A DNA stretch of 64,000 bases, taken from Buxus sempervirens. Taxonomy: Eukaryota; Streptophyta; Magnoliopsida; Buxales; Buxaceae. The stretch's first letter is position 1, and each line of letters begins with the position of its first letter. A program made the position numbers and the translations under genes. Under the pieces are notes generated by a model. It did no database searches. It was not told the DNA's origin and saw only the letters and a list, made by a program, of their open reading frames with translations. Below are positions 46,085-56,082 of this stretch, piece by piece. The stretch spans positions 34,080,213 through 34,144,212 of the forward strand of contig OX387185.1 in the NCBI GenBank assembly GCA_947561395.2. Reading direction: 5' to 3'.

Positions 46085-47950
46085 TTGTAAATAAATAAAT
46101 AAATAAACCAGATTTGATGAGGTGAGCTCATGAGAAATTATCATCATTTATTATGGTTCAATTATAACTTTTCCTGAACCAGTTTAATTAAAAGGGGACA
46201 ACATTATGGGTTGATTATATTAAAATTGTAGAAGTACTGTTTAGGGGCTTTATACAATGATAAAATTTGAGTTTGATGGGTTAATTATGGATTAAGTGGT
46301 GTTGGTTTAGAAGGTTGGAGGTGATTAGTGAATTATAATTCTTATGGTTCAGTTAAGGCAAGCCTATGAACCGGGTTTCATTTTGTAGGCTAAGTGTATA
46401 AAACTTGCACTATTTAATTGGGAAAGGATATACTATTAAGGATGGATGTTTAGAGGGCTAATAAAAGGTTTAATGAGGTTTTAATTAAGGCTAATGAAGT
46501 GGGTTAAATGCTGGTTGTAATAATAACCCAAAGGTTTATGGTCTGGTTCAAGTTGACCCATGGTTCACTTGGTTTTGGTTCACTATATATAATTGGAACC
46601 CTTAGTCTCTCTTCATTCTTGCTCCATACGTATGAGAAGGGTTTCACGGCTGATGGCTAAAGTGAGTCAAGGTGGAAAGGGAAGAAATTGAAGGGTAATT
46701 GAAGCCTAAGGTGAGGGCTTTTGTAGTTCATGGTTAGGAGAGGCTAAAGGGCATAGTTTGGTGAGTTGGGGTGTTGAAATTGGTGGAGGCTGAAGCTGTT
46801 AGGTGATCTCCAAGCCAAAATCTTGCTGAGCTTAAGAGTTTTCTTGCTTATTGAGTTTCAAACAAAGTGATTCAGATAGGTAGTAACCTTGGTAAAGATT
46901 TTTATCGAAAATACTTTGGTTTTGTCAAGATTTAGTGCTGTTTTGGCTAAATATTCCCTTGTATTCGAATTTCTGTTTATGTCTTGGTTGCACGGTTTTA
47001 TTTAGCATCTGAGATGCTAGTTTTTAGAACCAAGAATGTTGGGTTGTGAATTATTTAAAGCATGTTTCAAGCATGGTGATGTTCAACCATGCTTTAGTTG
47101 TAAAATTGTTCTGTTTCATTGTTTTCGGTACATTGATGTTAAAAGTTTATATTAGTATGATTTGGCTTTGTGTATGAAGCAATTTAGTTAATGTATAAAG
47201 CAATTTAGTCTTCTGGGTTGTTAAGAAACATTAGTGTTGATTGTGCTTTAAAATATACATCTCATGTTATAACTGTTAATCACACAGATCCGATTTTTGA
47301 CCCTCCAAAAACAAGGTAAACCTGATCCAAAATGTATAAAATTAGCCTACATGCTATATAACTTTGGAAAGCTATAAGAATCTAGTTTCCAACGCATCAA
47401 ACGATTTTGAGTTTTCTGGAAAAAGTTATGACAATTTTACTAAAGGTGGTTTAACATTACTGTTTGTGAACGAATTTCATGTTTTTGAACAAAATATTCT
47501 TTTCATATCATGGTTCATTACTATTTGAGTTAAAATATATAAAAATTGATTTTTGGGATTGATATATCATGTCTTAAGAAACTTAAAAATGTTATCTTAA
47601 ATTTTACAAGTGGTTTAAGATTCTTGAAATTGAATTTAAAGTGTTTGGAGCTATGTTTTATTTAAATCAATTTCAAATGGTTGTAGTAAATTATACTTTT
47701 GGTTTACCAAATGAATTGGATTTCTTGTAAATATTTCAAGTGGATTTTTCTGGTTTTGTGCTATAGAAAATCATCATTTAATATAAAAAAGTTGATTTTC
47801 ATTAGTTTGACATCATTTTCAACAAATGTAAATTTGATTTAGTATAGCTTGGTTTTGTTTTATTTTAACCAAATAAAAGAATTGCTTTGTTTTCTACATT
47901 GCATATAAAATTGGTATTCCGAAATTGCATATAAAGGGCTTCAAATCTAG
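46085..47950. other. AT-rich LTR-like remnant, unassigned
   Basis: No protein signal. A plus-strand TATA-like ACTATATATAATTGG lies near 46585, followed by a leader-like stretch, and at about 47370 by TTTCCAACGCATCAAACGAT, a phrase often seen in plant gypsy LTRs. It may be an old LTR of another family, interrupted by R2. I could not find its ends or a target duplication. An AAAT-type simple repeat lies at 46016-46105, partly within R2. Confidence 0.4.
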
Positions 47951-47959
47951 AGAAGGCAT

Positions 47960-48160
47960 GCTGAAATCCTTTCCAGGAGTAAGCTCAGAACAAATATTAA
48001 GATCATGACCAATAAATCCACAATTAAAACATAATTCAGGAATTCCTTCAAATGCAAAGGCTACCCATATTCTTTTCTATTCCAAGTCTTTAACATAAGT
48101 ACTAGCTAGGGTAGGCTTCAACAAGGAAATTTCCCATTTGATGTAGACAGTTTGGAAATT
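47960..48160 (-). pseudogene. L1-type LINE fragment, ORF1 zinc knuckle
   Basis: Minus-strand translation gives YIKWEISLLKPTLASTYVKD, a TAG stop shortly after, then RIWVAFAFEGIPELCFNCGF and IGHDLNICSEL. The CxxCGxxGHxxxxC knuckle after a VAFAFEGIPELCF-type strand is typical of the DUF4283/zf-CCHC_4 ORF1 proteins of plant L1 elements, which bind RNA. It is a short dead fragment that ends where R4 begins. Confidence 0.65.
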
Positions 48161-48181
48161 TGGATCTTTCGAAAGCTCAAC

Positions 48182-48287
48182 TTAGCGCCCCGGAACCGGG
48201 TTTACACATCCAGGGCACAAACCCATACCCGAGCCCTACTTTTGGGCCCGAAATAACTTGATTAGCATAATCCTGACAATATATAAC
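48182..48287 (-). mobile_element. R4, first fragment of a family R LTR
   Basis: Begins TTAGCGCCCCGGAACCGGG, similar to the TGTAACGCCCC end of other R LTRs, and ends at the ATAAC target of R3. It continues after R3 at 51338. Confidence 0.6.
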
Positions 48288-51200
48288 TGTAACGCCCCAG
48301 ATCCGAGTTATGTAGAAAAACCATAACTCATCTCCAGAGGTTAATATGTAACGCAGGATCGCAATATCAGAGTGAAGGAAAAACATGAATACAACAATAA
48401 CTATATAACAGAGTGCGCTAAAATATTCCCAAACTAAAATAAAACTCACATGTCCAAGTAACTACCCGCAAGTATCGCCCTCTCCAAAAGCAACTGAAAA
48501 CAAAACAAAAACAAACGGGATGAGATACGAATATCCCAGTGAACAGCACATGCATGCACAAATATATTTAGTTCAGTTCTAAAAACATGCCATAGTGCAA
48601 CACATATACGATGATGATAACACGCATATTCCGAATAATCCGACTAAACTTCAATAATCCAATTTATATCAGTGCGGAAAACCATCAGGTAAATCAAGCA
48701 ATAACAATCCGTCTCCAATCCCGAAGATAGCGATAAAATAATGATTAACTGACAACAACATAGCGAATAATCATAATTTCGTATCTCAAGATATAATTCC
48801 AGATATACCAATGTCATATAACACAAATTCTTCTCATAACCATGCCTACTCCTCCAAATGTATATTCGGCCTACTCAGGGTTTCGGCATTGACAACACCG
48901 AACCACTCAGGGTCACAATGCTGCTCTACATCGGCGGGAGATACAAATACCCAATAACCGGTAAACAATATTCCATGAACCATAAATACCAACAAACCAG
49001 CGAATAAAACATATCACGTCAAACAAAATCAAATACCAACATTGGTCAATGTCATGTAGTTGTTTACATTGGTTAATTGACATGCCAAGGCGACATCCAC
49101 CCCTCCATGTACACAGTTCCGGCCTACTCAGGGTTTCGGACACTCTGAAATGATGGCCTACTCAAGGTTTCATCATCCAATGCCGGCCTACTCCCCGGGT
49201 TTCGGCATTGACAACAAGGCCTACTCAGGGTTTCTGGCTGCTCTACACCTTCAGTGGCAACACTCAAGGCCATGCAATTACACCAACGAAGCAATAACAT
49301 CACATTACTAAGTTTAGACTCTAGATCCAGGACAAGCTAAACAAGTAGTAAGTATAAAACTAGCAAATCAACCCAATGTATTTTCCATCATGTAAAACTG
49401 ACATATAGATCAACATGTTCAAGTGCATAACATAGGTCACTCAGGACCAGCTTACTCCCTCATGGAGTCCTCAAAGTAAATTCTCAATATTTTTTTTCCC
49501 AGAATAGAATAAGATAAGATATGATTCTAAACCGGCCACCGATATAAAACAATATTCAAGTAAATCATTCCTGAAGTGCGCCATGCATTCAAAGATGAAC
49601 TAGCATAATAGTGTAGATGTATTTCAGCAAAACAAATATGGTTTCAAAACTAACTTTTTAGAAGAAAGCACATTATACAAAAACGATTGCAGCATCCAAA
49701 CTTCGATTAAACATAAATCAGCAAAATAGTTCCTAGATTCTCAATTTCGCTTTCATAATCCAAATCAATCAAAGCGAATATTATAAAATCCTTAAAAACA
49801 TTTTGGATGAGTGGAATAGTCTTAGGATCCCCTATAAGGTCACCATACCAAAAAGCAATCAATTCCGAGACAAAAAGTTCTGGGGCCTCAGAATATTCTA
49901 AGTTTGGTTAAAAACGTTGACTTTTGGTATATAATTTTTCTAGACAAATCTACAAGGAGTTTTTGGCTCAAATTTTGGTTGTAGTCTATTGAAGGGTAAA
50001 CACATCTCCTAGAATTTTATGGGCTTCTGAATCACTCATCTGGGTATCAAACCCAAAACGGGCTTTTGATAAAAACCGAGAAAACTGGAAATTTAGGCAT
50101 GAACTGGAAAGTTGACTTTTTATTGGCTGGGAATTGGACCTTGGAAGTATTTTTATTGGTTCCAAATGGGGGTAAAACCTTATTTACATGTAAAGACTTA
50201 AGTAAATGGAGCAATAAATACACAGGACATTTACTTAAATATTGTCTTTCATGTAATTAAGGGGCTGTTTTCAACAATTCAAACTCATTCTCGCGCGAGA
50301 TGAGCGTGAGCTCGACAAGAACAAAACTTATTCTCGCACTGACTAAAATCGTTGGCGCTAGGTAGGCGCCAAGTCGGCGGACACCACCTACGAGTTATGA
50401 CTCTCTGTTAACTCTACATCTCCAAGACTGACCCAGTTTCTCACCTCTGTAATGACTTTTCTACACCCCTACCATCTTCCATAGACTATTAGACAAGATT
50501 CGGAATTAATCTAACAATCTGTATTTTTCGCTCTAAAATTTTACCAAGAACATACGCTAAATCAATATTCTCCTAAAATATGCATAAGGCTAAACCCAAT
50601 AAACAAAACCCAAAAACCTCTGATTAAAACGATGCTACTCACTTGATCTGCAAATCCCCTGGCTCAACAACTCTAAATTCTCCGCTGATCCCCAACGGCA
50701 GCAGCTCCGAGTTACCATTTGTCTGTGGATCCCTTGATCTGCTGCTAATCTAGACAAGCTCTTCACAGCAGCCCAGCCGCTTATTTCACCGACCTCCTCC
50801 GGACACCTCCGAGCAACACTTCTGCAACTCCGTTTTAGGTTTTTGCGATTTGGAGAACTCTCCTTCTTCTATTTATAAGTTTCGATGCCCTAAAAAAAAC
50901 ACCCCACCTCATGATCTGTTGCGTGCTCATCCACCGCAACATCCTACCTAGGCAACCACCTACTCTCTAATTTAATTTTGCCACTCCACCAAGACCCTAC
51001 ATTAGCACCTTCCAATTTATAATAAATTTCAAACACACTATTATCAATTTATTTAAACCAATATTTGATGCCTATTTAACGTAATTTAAAATCTTCATAA
51101 TTTAGGCTTGGGAAATTCCGAGATTACCCTCACTCGTTCCAACACCGAACTGCCAAAATCCAAATCCATGGAAGTCCAATAACCAAATTTTCCCATTTTA

Positions 51201-51337
51201 ATAATTCATCCTATTTAAAATTTTGAAATTTAACTCTAATTAATTTCCCTTTCTCTGTTTCTAAAGTTCTCCACTAATTAAATAAATTTTAAAAATAAAA
51301 TCTAATTTTTAATGTTATTAAAATTCAGGATTTTACA
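48288..51337 (-). mobile_element. Solo LTR R3 (family R), inserted in R4
   Basis: A 3,050-bp unit from TGTAACGCCCCAGATCC to CAGGATTTTACA on the plus strand, flanked by the perfect duplication ATAAC (48283-48287, 51338-51342). A minus-strand TATA (ACTTATAAATAG) lies near 50870-50880 and a GC-rich island at 50285-50395. The hairpin at 48521-48538 reads TGGGATATTCGTATCTCA on the minus strand. Repeats of GGCCTACTCAGGGTTTCGG occur at 48860-49240. Confidence 0.92.
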
Positions 51338-52095
51338 ATAACAATTTATCAGAGTGTATTAGACAAGGAATAGTGGTTGTGTGCATGATATAGATCATCC
51401 AATCCAAAAACATCACCTATATAGATAACCTCAAGGATGTGATACATTGGGTGAATACAAAAAGGTAACTAAAGTGATCACACATCCTCTCTCTCTTATG
51501 CACAATCATATATAAAAGTAACTCTCAAGTTTATAATCCAGAAAGGAATAAGTACATATCCAAATAAAAGAACCATACAATGGCTAATAATACTCCTCAG
51601 GCCTATAATCAGGCTCTCCCTCAACCCTTGCCCTAAGACGTAGCTCTCCAAGAGGATCTAAAAGCAAAACAGTTGAAAACGAAACAACACGTGAGTCTAA
51701 CATCCCAGCAAGTAACAGCATGCATGGTACAAATCAATTTATGCAACTTTCAATAATAAAAGATACATGCTCGTATTTTATGCTCCAAGAAAAAATTAAA
51801 ACTATATAAGGATTGCAATTCAATATCACAAACAAAACTCAATATAAAGTGTCTGTGCACGACTCATGGATCAGTGTATCTGTAAATCGAGATAACCACC
51901 CTTAACCAATTTGCCACTTGATGACTGGTAGGTAGAAACCGAACACGGTCATCACGCCAAGTGGATCACCAACGCATGGACTGGCAAGAAACAACCCAGT
52001 GAACTGCGACCATCCAACCATAACACATACACAAGGAGACCTCACCGATCACACATGACGGAACGGGTTGAGACAACCTAGTCAATTGCGGCCAT

Positions 52096-52135
<40 letters not shown>

Positions 52136-52443
52136 GAGACCTTGCCAACCCCACAGGGCGGAACGGGTTGCCATAACTCAACTATCCCACAAGAAGGCCT
52201 CACCGATCCCATATGGTGGAACGTGAATGTGGCTCGAGTGTTAACTCGACAAGCCATCACTAATACATTGACTCTATTGACCATGGATCCATAACCATCT
52301 CTATGCCCACTAGACTCAATACAAGGTCATGGTAAACTAGTCAAAACTTTTTTACTAACAAATCTCATAAAGGCACCACTTGCCCAAAGTAGAAAACCAT
52401 TCCAAGTGAACCTCGTGTTCACTTTCCTTTAAATCCTTAGACC
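51338..52443 (-). mobile_element. R4, second fragment, cut by element B
   Basis: Continues R4: a degenerate version of the hairpin near 51690-51710, and an acidic exon-like block at 51584-51658 whose peptide ends EGEPDYRPEEYY. It then carries repeats around CTCACCGATC and CGGAACGGGTTG (51950-52220) where R2 and R3 have their GGCCTACTCAGGG repeats. It ends at the start of element B's LTR and presumably resumes beyond the right edge. Confidence 0.6.
52098..52133. repeat. (CA)18 microsatellite
   Basis: An uninterrupted run of 18 CA dinucleotides inside R4. Cysteine-valine open frames over it are artefacts. Confidence 0.97.
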
Positions 52444-54223
52444 TGTGAGACACGGAAAATCAATTTAATGACTTCCTAATCATCACACGGGATTCATTAA
52501 AAACAAAGAGTCGCCACCATTCTGTTTAGGTGTGAATGGACACCAAAATCATCAAATAAGCACAAAAAGGCAAAATTAGAGTAAAAATAACTCTATAAAA
52601 AAAACAACCAGAGATGGGTAAGGGGATTAGGTTATGAACAGAGGAAGGTGTTAGGCACCCCTATTCATCCACACAAGGTGGTTGCCAGGTATTATTCATG
52701 TTAAAATAAAGAATGCTTGCTTAAAAAGGAAAAAAAACATAAAAATAACAAAAGTGTATGGTTTTTCATATGAATATCCCGATTAATTCAGAATCTTCAA
52801 TATGATCATACCATTCTAAGGGTTTCATGATTAAAATAAAATTGAGATAAAAATCAGATAAAACCAATCTAAAGAGAAACCTGAAAAACTAGCTTTAGGC
52901 TAAACCATTAAAGGTTGAAAAACTAGATTGAAATCTTTTGATTAAATCATTGAAAAATAAAGTTACTTGGAATACTGATCTGATCTAGATCTCTCAATAG
53001 TGGGGAAATAGAACCCCCATTCAACCCATATTGATGAAAAAAAATCAAAAGGGAGAGTTTAGACCATAGGATCCTTTCTCCAAGATCAAAAACAATTTTA
53101 AAATCATATCATGAAACCCTATAGGTTACTTTCAGGCTTTTGGTTTTAGATCTACCATATAGATCATGGTAGATCCAAAATCCTAGCCAAATATCACCAA
53201 AATTAAGAAAACAGTGCTATAGGTGCAAAGGTGTGAAAAATCCAAATTTTAGTAAAAAATGGGGATCTCATGCTATAAACATCCTGGATTCATAGAATTT
53301 CTCCAGATTCAAAATAAAATCAGTAAAACATTAGCTGGATAGTAAAAGCAACCACATCTCACAGACTATAGCACATGGGGGTCTACCCTACGGATCCACC
53401 TGTTCTCTTTTCCCCTAGCTCTCTCTTCATGTTTTATGGCTAGAGAGGAGTCTTGAGGTACTTGGAGATAGGTTTGGGGATACAAACACAATCAATGGCT
53501 TTATTCTATAAAAAAAGGAAAAGAATAGATTATAGGGTTCTATTCTAGGGATCCACCTGTTCCCCTTTCCCCTAGCTCTCTCTTCACGTTTTACGACTAG
53601 AGAGGAGTCTTGAGGTACTTGGAGGCAGGTTTGGGAATATAGTTATAAACTAGGCCTTATTCTACAGCAATGGAGAAAATTAGATTATTTCTAGAATTGA
53701 AGACAGAAAATAAAAGGGAAAAGGGACTTACCTGGATTAAGGAAGCAGAGCAGCAGGGATTCCTTTCTTCACTTGGAGCTCTTCAGACTTCAAATTAATG
53801 GCCATTTGCTTGAGGATCTGCCCTCTATTTATAGGCAAACCCAGGGGTATGGTTGGTCCAAAGGGATATACCAAGATCTTCCAGATTGAATTGAAAACAG
53901 GGATAATGCCAATCCATTGCCAAATAGGATAAATAAGAGAATTCGAATGGATAAATAAGAGGATTCGCATCTCCCAGAGAGATATTTGGGTGCAGATAAG
54001 GCTCAAAAATCGAGAAAGGATAAATTCACACAAAACTCCCGTGCCCGTATATACATTACGAGCATATGTTGCCCGTAGATAAATTGCGGGTGCGACCAGC
54101 CCGTAAACAAAGTACGGGAAATGCATGCTTGATGAGATTTTATGCATTTTTTACCTGTTTCAAATCCCAATTACATATTTTCAATTATTTTATCATTTTG
54201 TAGTGCAATTTGGGGTGTCTACA
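52444..54223 (-). repeat. 3' LTR of element B
   Basis: Starts TGTGAGACACGG and ends GTGTCTACA on the plus strand, 1,780 bp. It has a minus-strand TATA box (CTATAAATAG, 53825-53834), the AAGGTGTTAGGCACCCC motif near 52647 and a PBS-like TGGCGACTCT at 52507-52516. A ~140-bp phrase around CCCCTAGCTCTCTCTTCA is repeated at 53412 and 53570. Confidence 0.92.
53825..54120 (-). promoter_or_regulatory. U3 promoter of element B: TATA box and GCCCGTA palindromes
   Basis: The TATA box at 53825-53834 lies about 210 bp from a cluster of palindromes at 54045-54120 with arms like GCCCGTA and TGCGGGC or TACGGG (for example CCCGTAAACAAAGTACGGG at about 54101-54119). The position matches element A; the word does not. 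Confidence 0.72.
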
Positions 54224-54240
54224 ACTGCCCCCTCTTTGCT
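54224..54240 (-). other. Polypurine tract of element B
   Basis: Minus strand AGCAAAGAGGGGGCAGT abuts the 3' LTR, as in element A. Confidence 0.85.
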
Positions 54241-54572
54241 GATAATTGGAACCAATTACCAACAAAGAGCAAAAAGACCCACAAATTGCACTTTTTGAGA
54301 TTTTGTCTAACTAATTGCAATTTGCAAGGATTAAAAAGATGATTTTGGAAAAAGAATTTGTGTAGAGGATTTGCTGAAAAGTCCCTAACCTAAAGGGGCA
54401 AATCCTCCTCTCTAGTCTCACTGAGCACTCGTGGCTATGAAGTGAGATTTGAGACAAATTTTAAAACAAAAGTGGATAGAGTGGCAATCCTTGCAATTTA
54501 AAATCAATATAGACATTAATCTTCTGAAAGTGTGGAGAAAATGATAAAATATGCAATTTTCTGGTTTGCCCA

Positions 54573-54660
54573 TATTTGTATTGCGGGCAAGTGATGACCG
54601 CAATCTGAACACGGGCGTGCATGACGGTATTACCTTTGCGGGCATCTATTGCCTATATAT
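54573..54660 (+). promoter_or_regulatory. Putative promoter of antisense gene 1 in element B
   Basis: GCCCATATTTGTATTGCGGGC (54568-54588), then CGCAATCTGAACACGGGC and ACGGTATTACCTTTGCGGGC-like pairs, are followed directly by TTGCCTATATATC, a TATA-like box on the plus strand at about 54650. Confidence 0.62.
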
Positions 54661-56082
54661 CTTCTATGGGTTTTAGGGCTTTCTTATTCGAGACCGCGAA
54701 TGCCTTTTCATTTCTTCTGCTCGTATTTCTCTTCCAAACCCTTGAGACCACACCTTCTCTTACGGTTTTTCCCTTCTCAGGCGACAACTTCATCTTTTCT
54801 GGTGACTCTCATTCTTCTCCGGCAACCTTCACCATCTCCGGCAGCTGTTCTAAACTCTTCGGTGCTTGTTGTGGTTGTTGCTTTTAGTGGGCATGCTCCA
54901 TTTCTCTCACTGTTATGGTAGCATTCCTTTATTGCCATCGAAGCTTTTGCTGATTGATTTCCTTCTCCAGTAAGTGGACTTCTTCAAATTTTCTTTGCAC
55001 ATTTGAATTTGGCTGAAACAGGTATGCCGACTCCTAAAGTTTTATGTTGATGCCTCATCCATGAATGTCTGATTGCTATTGATCGAACCACATCCCCAAA
55101 TTTCATGCTTGCTTATCCTGATTCCTTATCTGTTCTTGATTGACACGAATCCTCAATTTTTGAAGCTTGCTTAGACTGATTTTGATGCTTTGTATCTATG
55201 AGAATGAATTATCAATTCATGTTTAGCCCATGCCCAAATTTCTACATTTTACGGTTATTGAGCTGGCTAATCCTTAGTCTATTGTGTTTACTGAACTGTT
55301 GACTTGCTGTCTTCAAACATCCTTGCTTTTATTGAAGAAAATCCTTGAATTACTGTATCTGTTTTGACAATTGTTCTATGGATGCCCTGAATACCTGTAT
55401 GATCCTCAATTTCTGTGTTTGACCCATGATTTTTATTCTTGACCTAATAGATTAGATCTTTGGCTTTTGAGTGAGCAGATTCCCAAATTGATATACCCTA
55501 CTGATTTTTCCTGCCAATTGCCCATGCATGAACTATATTTGCTTAAGATGAACTTGCTTTTCCCAAGAGTTTTTCTGCAAATTTCCCATGCATGAACTAT
55601 AATCTTCTGGAACCACATTCATGATTGACACATGGTTGACTTTCTTGTTTATGCCATCACTGTTCAAAAATCTGAATTCTTCAATCACTTGAACGCTCCG
55701 AGCTTTTTGCTAACTCCCTGAAATTACACAAAATTAGTAGTTAGGGAGTTAAGGCATTCTACACACAAATTAGAGTTCTTCTAATTTAGAAATAAACCCA
55801 TAACTTTTAAGCATAAAAATTTTCCTTTCTTTTTTTTGGTCATATAGAGAGAATATGTGAGAATTCTGCACTTCCCACATATAATTTTTATATATTTTCT
55901 TGATTAAATCAAAGACAAATAATAAAAGGTAAACTCCTTCAGTTGGCTCTTGATTTGATTGGGAATTTCTGAAACATTTCTTTTCCTTTTTCCTGCAAAC
56001 GATTAAGCTTAGTTAAAATGAAAATCCAGCAATAAAGATTTTTAACAAGAATAATGAAACATCTCCCTGATTTGAACCACAG
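54661..56082 (+). other. Presumed leader and leader intron of antisense gene 1, element B
   Basis: The first 300 bp are CT-rich like 5' untranslated sequence and end near a good donor, CCAGTAAGTGG (about 54965). AT-rich, T-rich sequence follows up to CCACAG immediately before the ATG at 56083. No coding signal is seen. The equivalent layout is present in element A. Confidence 0.5.

Noticed and set aside
51966-52284. Cys/Val-rich open frames
   Set aside because: Produced by the (CA)18 run and the surrounding LTR repeats.
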